From CAWFFV01 sp963814985 (GTDB lineage Bacteria; Chloroflexota; Ktedonobacteria; Ktedonobacterales; Ktedonobacteraceae): a stretch of 64,000 nucleotides of DNA. The translations under genes and the position numbers were made by a program. The DNA lies in assembly GCA_963814985.1 (NCBI GenBank), contig CAWFFV010000002.1, forward strand, positions 124,001 to 188,000. The letters run 5' to 3'. Positions 10,016 to 17,711 of the stretch are shown piece by piece (position 1 is the first letter of the stretch; every line of letters starts with the position of its first letter). A model generated the notes under the pieces. That model was not told where the DNA came from. It ran no database searches and saw nothing but the letters and a program-made list of their open reading frames with translations.

Positions 10016-11751
10016 GCAACCCTCCTTTCCCACCAGCTTGCCGTTTGAATAGAGCAGAAGCCGCCGGATCAACATGGCGCAACTGAAATACAAAGGTTAT
10101 CTTCTCAAAACGTATTCGGTCATCTGGCTTGAGAATCTGCAAACTTCCTGGAACAAGACGAACATCATTAACGAATGTTCCATTGCTACTCCCTAAATCA
10201 TGCAGTACATAGTGATCATTGGCAAAGCTAATCTCTGCATGACGACGAGAGATAGCCGCGTTATTGATCGTTAGCGTCATCCCTTCCTGGCGACCTATTG
10301 TCACCACTTTCGTCTGACTCAGATAAGTCTCCCCAAGCGTAGCCTTCATCTCCGGCAGGCTCAAGAGGGATAAGCACAGCCTCAGCTAGCGTCTGCAGAC
10401 TCAGGATAGCAGAACGAGGTCCCCTATCTGCATAAGCAACTTTTTTGGCCTCAACAGCCCCTTCTCGACTCACTCCCAGGATAGGTACTGGCACTCCTTG
10501 CTTATCAAGCCATTCCTTCAGCTTGAAATCAGGCGCAAAGAGACGGGAAATAATGGATGAGAGGTTGACACCATGATCGATGGCCCGTTTGAAGGCAAGA
10601 ACGCTTCCGCGATCACCAATACCCAGCATACCAACAGGGATACCCTGTTTGAGGATCACCTTCTGGTAGTTACGCGGCTTAGGATCAGCCACAATCTCCT
10701 GATAGCCCTTGCCATCCCTGGGCGGGTTGGTGAGACCAACAGAGGCAAAGTCGAGTCCGTACAAGAAGGTGGCATTATAGAAGTTGCCAAAATGGAAATA
10801 TGTTGCGTATCAAGGAGATCAAGCATGCTATATGCAGCGGCGCGTGCTTGCTGAATGGAAGGATACCATTGTCCAATCACACGAGCACGCTGAGTAATTG
10901 GGTCGCTGGTTTCGATCAAGTCTCCCGCAGCATAAATATCGGGCAAGCTTGTACGCATTGCCCCATCAACTTTTACGCCACGTCCACAAGCAATACCTGC
11001 ACTCTTCACAAAGCCGAGAATCGGCTCAATACCGATACCCAGCAAGACCATTTCACAAGGGATTTGTGCTCCAGTCGTAGTAATAACTCCTGAAACCCAT
11101 CCATCCTTCCCCACAATCTCGGCAATTTCCTGCTCAGAGCGCACATCTACACCATCACGCACTTCTTCCTGCAGGACAAGATCTGAGGCAGTAGGGTCAA
11201 GAACCTCAGACCAGAGCGTACGACGGCGTAGCAGGTGGGTAACCTGAAATCCTCGATGGCGAAGCGTTTCAATAGACTCCAGAGCCAATGTGCCACTGCC
11301 AACAACCACTACCCGATTGACAGTATTAAGATGGGCTAATACTTTCTGGTAGTCTGCGACAGTGCGCAATGTCGTGACCCCCGCGAGCTTGACGCCAGGG
11401 ACAGGTCAAAGTAGTAGCATGGGCACCATGAGCAAGTAACAAGCGGGAATAGCTCATAGTTCTTCCACTGAGAAGTTGCACGCTATGTTGAGTCGGTTGT
11501 ATCCCTACCACTCTATCGGTCAAGAAATGCACCTGACGATCCTGGTAGAAATTGATAGGTCTGGCCCAGAGTTTGTCCTCGCGGATTTTGCAAGCCAGAT
11601 AATCTTTCAGGGCAGGACGATAATAGACTGGACAAGGATCATCAGAAATAACTGTAATATTTGCCGCTGAATCCTCGGTACGCAATAGCTCAGCAGCAGT
11701 TGCCCCGGCAATACCATTACCAATAATTAGATACGACTGACGTTCAATCAT
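10005..11751 (-). pseudogene. FAD-dependent NAD(P)H oxidoreductase with C-terminal FHA domain (frame disrupted)
   Basis: ATG 11751 opens with a Rossmann motif (GNGIAGATAAE). A second NAD-binding Rossmann fold (VVVGSGTLALES) and the FAD ATG-type motif (DIYAAGDLIE) follow, as in rubredoxin/nitrite reductase-type pyridine nucleotide-disulfide reductases. The last ~100 residues are an FHA domain (TIGRQEGMTLTINN, ISRRHAEI, LHDLGSSNGTFVND), which binds phosphothreonine peptides. Three shifts interrupt it: near 11398 (CCC should be CC; gives TCPGVKLAG), near 10794 (CC should be CCC; gives ISHFGNFYNATFLYG) and near 10330 at the FHA junction. A separate FHA gene is possible, but no proper start or ribosome site exists for it. 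It is the first gene of the operon and probably the electron entry point from NAD(P)H. Confidence 0.75.
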
Positions 11752-11932
11752 CGTTGCCTCAGTTGTCCTTTTAACTTTCTCAGCATATATATTATCATTA
11801 TCTTGTATCTTTATCTATTATACACTGATACTTGCCCGTTTTCTGACATACTTATTCACTTTATACATGTGAAATATCCCACAAATTTTGTTTGATCTTG
11901 CACATGTAAATTATAAAAGTATAAACGGTAAA

Positions 11933-12829
11933 TTATCTCAAAACACCCAACACAATAGCTCCTACGACTACCACCACGACTACAGCTACAGTAATCCACA
12001 CCATTCGCAAGAGAGCTGCATGGCGAGCCGCACGCTCACGTAATTCATGTACACGAGCATCTTCGGCAGGACACCAGCGGGCGGTTCCGCAGTAGGGACA
12101 GAGTGGAAAAAGTTCATAGGGGGGACAAAGGGCAGCACCAGATAGAGGATCTCTGGTGCCATAGGTATAGGTACCAACCTCGTAACGAATCTGCTCGCTC
12201 TCAAAAACGGCACAACAGTGTAAGCAACGCAGCAGTAAGTACTCGCTCCAGTCTGTCGCCCTACATTTGGGACAGAGACGCGGTAGAGTACTCTTCTCTC
12301 TCTGACTGGATCCTGTATTCCAGGTATGATGGCAACGATGACAATACAAGGCGCGTTCCTCAGTTTCAGGGGCGACGCCACGTAGCATTCCCTGCTGAAT
12401 AAGTGTGCGAGCCTCAGTCGAAGAGAGTGTATAGGCCATATCAATCAGGTCAATATGGACAGGATGACCATCACGAAAGTCGGGGAAATCATAGTGACGC
12501 TGGCGATCTCGCCGCGCACCGGGCGTTACTTCCGAGCGAGTACGCCCGGTAGCAGAACGTGTGGGGGCACCCGCTATATTGACAGCACGTGGCAGACGAC
12601 TGCCCGGCACATGTTCAGAACGACGAGTATCATACTGTCTGCGCGCCACAGGGTCATTCAAGGTCTGGTAAGCCAGCAAAAGAAGCCGCATACGCTCATG
12701 GGCATCATCTCCCTTATAGACATCGGGGTGATATTGCAATGCGAGCTTTTTAAAAGCCGTCTTGATTGCACTGGGTGGAGCATCCACTTCGATACCCAGT
12801 ATCGCATAATAATCAGTAAAAGAGTTCAT
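11933..12829 (-). CDS. DnaJ-domain protein with zinc ribbons and C-terminal membrane anchor
   Basis: I chose ATG 12829 because the J-domain starts right there (SFTDYYAILGIEV); an upstream ATG at 12880 would add 17 residues and has a slightly better AGG site. The J-domain covers residues ~5-70 with the HPD motif (YHPDVYKG) needed to stimulate Hsp70 ATPase. After a basic linker there are several Cys pairs (CHRCHHTW, CPKCRATD, CLHCCAVF, CPYCGTARWCP) forming zinc ribbons. The last ~25 residues are a very Val-rich membrane helix. The full length is 298 residues. It is probably a membrane-tethered J-protein that recruits DnaK to a local substrate. It is divergent from the DUF6062-like gene. Confidence 0.8.
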   Translation of the reverse strand: MNSFTDYYAILGIEVDAPPSAIKTAFKKLALQYHPDVYKGDDAHERMRLLLLAYQTLNDPVARRQYDTRRSEHVPGSRLPRAVNIAGAPTRSATGRTRSEVTPGARRDRQRHYDFPDFRDGHPVHIDLIDMAYTLSSTEARTLIQQGMLRGVAPETEERALYCHRCHHTWNTGSSQREKSTLPRLCPKCRATDWSEYLLLRCLHCCAVFESEQIRYEVGTYTYGTRDPLSGAALCPPYELFPLCPYCGTARWCPAEDARVHELRERAARHAALLRMVWITVAVVVVVVVGAIVLGVLR

Positions 12830-12955
12830 TCGTTTCAGATCAGCTAGCCCGGATTGCACAGAAGAAACGGTGGGCCACATACAACCTGGCAATTTTATAA
12901 AAAAACATGTATCGTCTACTTGATAGACGAACAAAGGAGTGAAAAGGTTGTATTT

Positions 12956-13633
12956 ATGCCAAAAACACGAGAATATCAGACATTGTTAGACGCCAGCCAA
13001 CAAGAGGGATGTTCTCTCTGCCGTATGACAGAGGAAAGCATACACCGCTACCTGGGTGCATGGCAGTATGAACTTTTTACGGATGTTGATGTACGCAAAG
13101 AGTTACGCCTGTCACAAGGCTTCTGCCATACTCACACCTGGCTCCTGGTACGCATGGGAGCAACCCTGCCACTGGCACAGGCTTACCGTGATATTATTTC
13201 AGATATGATGCACCAACTACAAAATGAAAATAGCGATACGACAAAAGGGCTATTCCACCATTTATTCGGGACAAAACACAAACCACTTGACTGCCCCGCC
13301 TGTCATCACAAGATGCAAGCAGAGATACGCTATATTCACACTTTACGCCATGCACTGCTTAATGATGCCTTTTTCACTCAGTTTGCGGCCTCTGATGGGC
13401 TATGCCTGGATCATTTCCGGCTTGCCTGCGAATTGAAAATGCCAGATACACCAGGAGAGTGGTTATCCTTGCTACGCAAAGCCCAATTAGCATGCCTGCA
13501 ACACCTGGACAGGCAACTGGGAGAACTTATTCGCAAACATGATTATCGCTTCAGGGATGAGGTTCGCGGGTCCGAGGTGGTTGCATGGAAGAGAGCAGCA
13601 GGCCTCATCGCTGGCGAGGAACATCGCACATAG
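12956..13633 (+). CDS. DUF6062-like Cys/His protein
   Basis: ATG 12956 is preceded by AAAGGAGTGAAAAGG and yields 225 residues. The sequence has the pattern I associate with DUF6062 proteins of Chloroflexota: an early CSLCRMTEESIHRYL motif, a GFCHTHTWLL motif, a central CPACHHK pair and a late LCLDHFRLAC motif. These Cys and His residues probably bind metal in two similar halves, so the protein looks like an internal duplication. No membrane segment is visible. Function is unknown. It is transcribed away from the DnaJ-like gene and followed at once by the tetR promoter. Confidence 0.75.
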   Translation: MPKTREYQTLLDASQQEGCSLCRMTEESIHRYLGAWQYELFTDVDVRKELRLSQGFCHTHTWLLVRMGATLPLAQAYRDIISDMMHQLQNENSDTTKGLFHHLFGTKHKPLDCPACHHKMQAEIRYIHTLRHALLNDAFFTQFAASDGLCLDHFRLACELKMPDTPGEWLSLLRKAQLACLQHLDRQLGELIRKHDYRFRDEVRGSEVVAWKRAAGLIAGEEHRT

Positions 13634-13645
13634 CTGAATTTACTC

Positions 13646-13674
13646 TTGACATACATACAATTCCTGGCTATAAT
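13646..13674 (+). promoter_or_regulatory. Consensus housekeeping promoter of the tetR operon
   Basis: TTGACA at 13646-13651, a 17-bp spacer and TATAAT at 13669-13674 are a perfect sigma-70 type promoter. It stands 59 bp ahead of the tetR start, suggesting strong expression unless repressed. Confidence 0.85.
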
Positions 13675-13694
13675 CTAAGTAAGTAATTAGTTAG
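13675..13694. promoter_or_regulatory. Candidate TetR operator
   Basis: The 20 bp right after the -10 box are imperfectly palindromic: CTAA at the left end, TTAG at the right end and TAATTA near the centre. Placement over the transcription start fits autorepression by the TetR protein encoded downstream. This is inferred from position and partial symmetry only. Confidence 0.4.
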
Positions 13695-13732
13695 ATAATT
13701 GCTCTTTAGATCAGAAAAGGGGATAACACAGT

Positions 13733-14443
13733 ATGCCTGAGCCTGGAAGCAAACGAGGACGTGATGCGGAGAAAACACGTGAGACGATTCTGGACGCGGC
13801 AGAAGCGGTCTTCGCCGAACATGGGTTTGATGGAGCACGAATTGATGCTATCGCGAGAGCCTCGGGGTACAACATCAGCCTGCTCTGTCAGTACTTTGGC
13901 GATAAGCTTGGCCTCTATGCCGAAGTGCTCAAACGTATTGACAGGCAATTAAGTGAACCCCAGGCACAACTGATTGGACTCTTGTTTGAGGATGAAACCA
14001 TTGTTTCCGACACTCACCGGCTGAGAGCATTCCTCACAACAGCTCTTGGAGCGTTTTTTGATTTTATGGTCGCACATCCGCGCATCATGCGCATGCTGAT
14101 CTGGGAACACGCCGAGGGGTGGCAGACCTATGCCAAAGTCGCCTCACTCTTTGAGATAGAAGGTCTTGAGCAACTGGAGGCACTTTTCTCCAGGGTCCAA
14201 AAAGCCGGACTGCTCCGGCCTGACAGCGATCCGTTCGTCCTGTTTTTGCTGGCCGAGCAGATCTGCTGGCTCTATCCTACTTCGCTTCCCTTTTACCAGC
14301 TCGTTCTCCCGCAGAGGGACTTCTCCGCCACCACCGCGCTGGCACGCCTGCGGGAGCAGATCATTGCCTTTCTTGTCTCCGGGATCCTGGTCGATGCAAA
14401 GGACGACGAAGCCGGAGCAACCGGCGAGAGCAGAAAACCATGA
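13733..14443 (+). CDS. TetR-family transcriptional regulator
   Basis: The protein has 236 residues from ATG 13733, with AAAGGGG upstream. The N-terminal HTH is typical: KTRETILDAAEAVFAEHGFDGARIDAIARASG, here split as RETILDAAEAVFAEHGF and IDAIARASGYNISLLCQYF (the usual tyrosine-phenylalanine of the recognition helix is present). The C-terminal ligand domain is helical, with a TetR_C-type AFLTTALGAFFDFMVAHPR stretch. The stop overlaps the next frame as ATGA, and snoaL-like and membrane genes follow, so this is the first gene of a three-gene operon. It probably represses its own strong promoter until a small molecule binds. The ligand is unknown. Confidence 0.9.
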   Translation: MPEPGSKRGRDAEKTRETILDAAEAVFAEHGFDGARIDAIARASGYNISLLCQYFGDKLGLYAEVLKRIDRQLSEPQAQLIGLLFEDETIVSDTHRLRAFLTTALGAFFDFMVAHPRIMRMLIWEHAEGWQTYAKVASLFEIEGLEQLEALFSRVQKAGLLRPDSDPFVLFLLAEQICWLYPTSLPFYQLVLPQRDFSATTALARLREQIIAFLVSGILVDAKDDEAGATGESRKP

Positions 14444-14517
14444 ACCAGCTGAAGAAAACAAGCGATATGAGAGACAGGACAGAGGGAATGTACAACCGAG
14501 AAAGCAAGGAGAATGAA

Positions 14518-15024
14518 ATGATGCAGGAAACTATGCCAGGTCCAGCCAATGAGGCACTTGTCAAGGAACTGTTAGACCTCATGGTCAATGATAGCGAGAA
14601 TCTGGAACGGGTCATGAAGTGGCTGACCGACGATTGTGTCTGGGTGATGGAGCCGGGTGGGACGGAATACCATGGTGCCGCTCAGATCAAGGGATTTGTT
14701 GAGATCGCTATGTCAACGAGAACACACGATACAGGCCAACACAGAATAGAGATCCTGAATTGGTTCGCCACAGGTGAACATATATGTATAGAGTACACAC
14801 ACGGTCTCCTGTCAACAGGAGCCTTTACGGGCGGGCTCAAAGGAAAAATCAAAACGGGAGTATTGAGATACTGCCTGACCTATCACCTACGCGACGGGAA
14901 GATTGACCGGGTTCATGAGTACATCAACGCGTCTGCCTGGTGGCTCAATTGCCTTGTGCTAATCGTGCTTGCATACTTACACCGGCTGACGAAGAAGAAG
15001 TTGGCTCAGGCAGAAAGAAGATAG
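14518..15024 (+). CDS. SnoaL/NTF2-like protein with C-terminal hydrophobic helix
   Basis: I prefer ATG 14518 because AAGGAG lies six bases ahead and the domain starts shortly after; an in-frame ATG at 14440 overlaps the tetR stop and would add 26 residues. The product has 168 residues. The SnoaL-like alpha+beta cone runs from about residue 10 to 125, with VMKWLTDDCVWVMEPGG, YHGAAQIKGF and YHLRDGKIDRVHEYI motifs. These folds act as small-molecule isomerases, hydrolases or binding modules. The last 30 residues contain a hydrophobic stretch (WWLNCLVLIVLAYLHRL) and a basic tail, suggesting membrane attachment. Its operon partners are a TetR repressor and a membrane protein, so it may handle the compound sensed by TetR. 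Confidence 0.8.
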   Translation: MMQETMPGPANEALVKELLDLMVNDSENLERVMKWLTDDCVWVMEPGGTEYHGAAQIKGFVEIAMSTRTHDTGQHRIEILNWFATGEHICIEYTHGLLSTGAFTGGLKGKIKTGVLRYCLTYHLRDGKIDRVHEYINASAWWLNCLVLIVLAYLHRLTKKKLAQAERR

Positions 15025-15095
15025 ATGCTCCTCGTAAATGTCCAAGTACACCATGATAGGGTGGTCTATCTCTCTATCCAAGGAGTAAATCTACT

Positions 15096-15512
15096 ATGAA
15101 CGAACCGCATGTCGTCAAAAAATTCATGGAGCCTGCGAAGCAGGGCCTCCCTCTAGACATTTTGATCGTTGCAGTGTTTGCGATTCTCGCAGGCTTAGCG
15201 GAGATAGTGACGGGCTTCACGCACGATTTCTTCGGTATCACTACCTCAAGTGTCAGCATTTTCACCTACTCAGCCGCTGTGATCGGCGTTTTTTACACAG
15301 TAGCCGGGTTCCTCATTCTGACCATGAAGAAATGTGCAGCAGCACTCGCCATCGTGTTGCTCAGTGCTGACATCGTTGGGCGTATCATTCTCGTCTTGAT
15401 GGGTCTCTATCCCACCAATTCTCTCAAGAACACCTTTTCCATCATTGCTGGCACGATCATCGTAGCCATCGTTGCTCTCTACACCAGATGGAAGTGGAAG
15501 TCCTTCAGTTGA
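15096..15512 (+). CDS. Four-helix integral membrane protein
   Basis: ATG 15096 follows AAGGAG with good spacing; the product has 138 residues. Four hydrophobic helices are visible at roughly 18-40, 52-72, 78-100 and 108-130, with short loops and a basic end (RWKWKSFS). It lacks signature residues of a known transporter. The third gene of the tetR operon, it may be a small exporter or a membrane sensor partner, but this is inferred from context only. Confidence 0.75.
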   Translation: MNEPHVVKKFMEPAKQGLPLDILIVAVFAILAGLAEIVTGFTHDFFGITTSSVSIFTYSAAVIGVFYTVAGFLILTMKKCAAALAIVLLSADIVGRIILVLMGLYPTNSLKNTFSIIAGTIIVAIVALYTRWKWKSFS

Positions 15513-15545
15513 TGGAAAGTTCCCGGCTCATTTTCATCAGTTTAA

Positions 15546-15596
15546 TATGTTGCTGCTGGTGGTGTTTGCGGCGCAAACACCACCTGCAGCAACATA
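15546..15596. repeat. Long palindrome, dispersed hairpin family (copy 2)
   Basis: Arms 15546-15570 and 15572-15596 pair over 25 bp with one mismatch around a single G; the centre is TTTGCG-G-CGCAAA. A GCCACC-TGC-GGTGGC hairpin follows at 15610-15624, the same accessory motif that precedes copies near 2266 and 44654. It lies 33 bp past the membrane-protein stop and probably ends the tetR operon. Confidence 0.8.
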
Positions 15597-15987
15597 AACG
15601 AGAACGAGCCACCTGCGGTGGCGAGGGTACTGGGTAGTTACGCTCTGATTTCGTTGATCTCAACAACTATAAATGTATTTACAATTAGTAGTTTATATTT
15701 GTAAACATAAATACATTAATTCACTTGAAAAATACTGAACAATATGATATATTATATAGGTACCATGTTTTTATACATGATTACTTACCATTTTTGTTAC
15801 ACGTGCTAATGACAGGCTTTGCATGTATAAAATTCTTCTGTGACATGGTACCCTGGGTGAAAGGGGATTTTCCAGGGAAGATACGCCGAAAATTTCCTTT
15901 CTCCCAAAAGCTCCTCTGGATGGTAGGGTAGGTCAAGCCGTCAGCAAGACATCGTGTCAAGCTTGCTGCAAGCTGAAAGGATGGATC
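15597..15987. other. AT-rich intergenic region upstream of the protease gene
   Basis: About 390 bp after the palindrome carry no supported gene. The stretch 15670-15715 is very AT-rich, with an imperfect inverted repeat (TGTATTTACA to TGTAAACATAAATACA) that could be an operator for the protease gene. A 68-codon open frame at 15725 lacks a ribosome site. Confidence 0.35.
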
Positions 15988-17040
15988 ATGTTAGACAAGA
16001 CAAAACTGTTAAGGGGTGGATTCGTAGTACTATTATTCCTTCTCACCCTCTGCATTAGTGTGAGTACCAGTGGTCAGACACTGGCCGCACAAAGGCCAAC
16101 ATCGTCAACCATAGCAATCTCATCACATGTTGTTGCCAATTCTGCCGCCTCGGTAGCAGCCACTCAGAAATACTGGACAACCGAGCGCATGAAAACGGCT
16201 CTCTCTGGGGATCTTCTGCTCAGCGGAGCCAAACACGCTCCTCAGCAGACGGCTCCAAAGGGAGTAGCTGGCAGTCACGCCCCGGTAGCACCACAAACCG
16301 CATCCAAAGCAAACGCAGTCACTCCTCATCTGGGAGTCACACCCAACGCCTACGCCCTGGGTTATCCCTACGCTTTCCCCTACTCAACAGTTGGTAAGGT
16401 CTTCTTTACCGACTCGCGCACCGGATTCAACTATGTATGTTCGGGAACAGCAGTGAACAGCAATAACCTGAGCACCGTCGATACCGCTGGACACTGTGTC
16501 GCAGCGGGCGGTTCGGGTAACAACTGGTACACCAACTGGGCCTTCTGTGCTCAGTACTTCTATGGCTGCCCGGCTGGAGATTTGTGGACAGCTCGCACGT
16601 TAGTCACCCTCACCACCTGGATCAACAATGGCTGGTTCGAGGAAGATTATGGAGCAGCAGTTGTCAGTCCGAACAGCAGAGGTCTGGTCGTCAACGCCAT
16701 CGGTGGTGCAGGCTGGGCCTATAACCAATCCTACTATCAGGCTTTCTATGCCTTCGGTTTCCCGGCTGCGGCTCCCTTTGATGGGGGTAGACTATGGTAT
16801 TGTGGTTCATACCTGTACAGACTTGACAACCCGAGTCCGGGAACCAGTTCAGCCCTTGGCATCACCTGTGATATGACTGGTGGATCAAGTGGTGGTGGCT
16901 GGCTGATCTCCATTGGCAACACCTTTGGATACGTCAACGGACACAACGACTACAAATATAACAACGACCCCAATCACATGTACTCACCGTACTATAATGG
17001 CGATTGGTTTGCCGTCTTCAATACAGCTCAAAACTTGTAA
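15988..17040 (+). CDS. Secreted trypsin-like serine protease (S1/glutamyl-endopeptidase type)
   Basis: The product has 350 residues from ATG 15988 (AAAGGATGG upstream). Residues 1-35 are a Sec signal peptide (hydrophobic core FVVLLFLLTLCIS, then AA). A ~100-residue Ser/Ala/Thr-rich propeptide follows. The catalytic domain shows the full triad: His in TAGHC, Asp in EEDYGAAV and Ser in TGGSSGGGW. The layout with GSSGG rather than GDSGGP resembles V8-like bacterial enzymes. It should be exported as a zymogen and act outside the cell on proteins. The gene stands alone between a palindrome and a hairpin. Confidence 0.9.
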   Translation: MLDKTKLLRGGFVVLLFLLTLCISVSTSGQTLAAQRPTSSTIAISSHVVANSAASVAATQKYWTTERMKTALSGDLLLSGAKHAPQQTAPKGVAGSHAPVAPQTASKANAVTPHLGVTPNAYALGYPYAFPYSTVGKVFFTDSRTGFNYVCSGTAVNSNNLSTVDTAGHCVAAGGSGNNWYTNWAFCAQYFYGCPAGDLWTARTLVTLTTWINNGWFEEDYGAAVVSPNSRGLVVNAIGGAGWAYNQSYYQAFYAFGFPAAAPFDGGRLWYCGSYLYRLDNPSPGTSSALGITCDMTGGSSGGGWLISIGNTFGYVNGHNDYKYNNDPNHMYSPYYNGDWFAVFNTAQNL

Positions 17041-17062
17041 CGTCCGTACGTGAAAGTTTCTG

Positions 17063-17089
17063 GAGACAGGGGAAAGCATCTCCTGTCTC
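17063..17089 (+). terminator. Hairpin after the protease gene
   Basis: An 11-bp stem (17063-17073 with 17079-17089, one G-T pair) around AAGCA lies 22 bp past the stop. It is followed by TTAGAC, so the U-tract is weak. Confidence 0.6.
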
Positions 17090-17212
17090 TTAGACATATC
17101 CTACCGACTCCCACTTCTCCTCCTTTTTACCTGCAGGAACGTTTCAGGAGGTTGCTCCGTCATTCTGGAGAGACTGGTTTCTCGCAACGCAATTAGCATA
17201 AAAAGGAAAACG

Positions 17213-17626
17213 ATGGACGCTATGAAAACGACACATATCCTTCTACTGCTGGCTTTGCTTTCCCTGGCCGCAGGTTGTGCCTCTCCTGTTGGCAGTAGCG
17301 GTGCAGGTTCTTCTGGTACCCAGAATCCCTGTGACAAACAGTCCTCAATCAAGGGAAGAATTGTCACTATCTCACACGGCACTGCTGGGGGAGGAATTGC
17401 TCTCGATGGAACAAAAGAGCCGCAAGCAGCCTATGATAAGATTTATGTCTTAGTAAATCCGAACACCCTGCTTTTTGAAAAACAGGGAAAGGAGTGCCGT
17501 GCAGTATCTTCTGCAGCTCTCAAGGTAGGGCAAAGAGTTCAGGTACAATCGACAGGTTCGGTCATGCAAAGCTATCCGCCGCAAACAAACGCCGCTGAGA
17601 TTGTGATTCTGCTGCCAGGATCTTGA
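17213..17626 (+). CDS. Lipoprotein, DUF3221-like
   Basis: The product has 137 residues from ATG 17213 (AAAGGAAAACG upstream); a second ATG at 17222 is possible. Residues 1-22 form a lipoprotein signal with the lipobox LAAGC, so the mature protein is anchored by its acylated Cys. A Gly/Ser linker follows. The rest is a small beta domain with SSIKGRIVTIS, YDKIYVLVNPNTLLF and LKVGQRVQVQSTG, a layout like DUF3221 or other OB-like lipoprotein domains. Function is unknown. It converges on gltB, with a shared terminator between. Confidence 0.75.
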   Translation: MDAMKTTHILLLLALLSLAAGCASPVGSSGAGSSGTQNPCDKQSSIKGRIVTISHGTAGGGIALDGTKEPQAAYDKIYVLVNPNTLLFEKQGKECRAVSSAALKVGQRVQVQSTGSVMQSYPPQTNAAEIVILLPGS

Positions 17627-17644
17627 GCAATAATCTCAAATGGC

Positions 17645-17674
17645 GAGAGAAGGGCAACATTGCACCCTTCCCTC
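17645..17674. terminator. Bidirectional hairpin between convergent lipoprotein and gltB genes
   Basis: A 10-bp stem with one mismatch (17645-17654 with 17665-17674) encloses CAACATTGCA. Position between convergent stops supports a terminator for both directions. Confidence 0.6.
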
Positions 17675-17711
17675 ATCATTCCAAACGTTTTGCTGAGTGA
17701 ACAGACTCACA

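Noticed and set aside
10005..10364. Independent FHA protein gene
   Set aside because: The only starts are a TTG without a site and an ATG directly abutting GGAG; a fusion with one slip fits better.
15725..15931. 68-codon open frame upstream of the protease gene
   Set aside because: No ribosome site and AT-rich random-looking composition.
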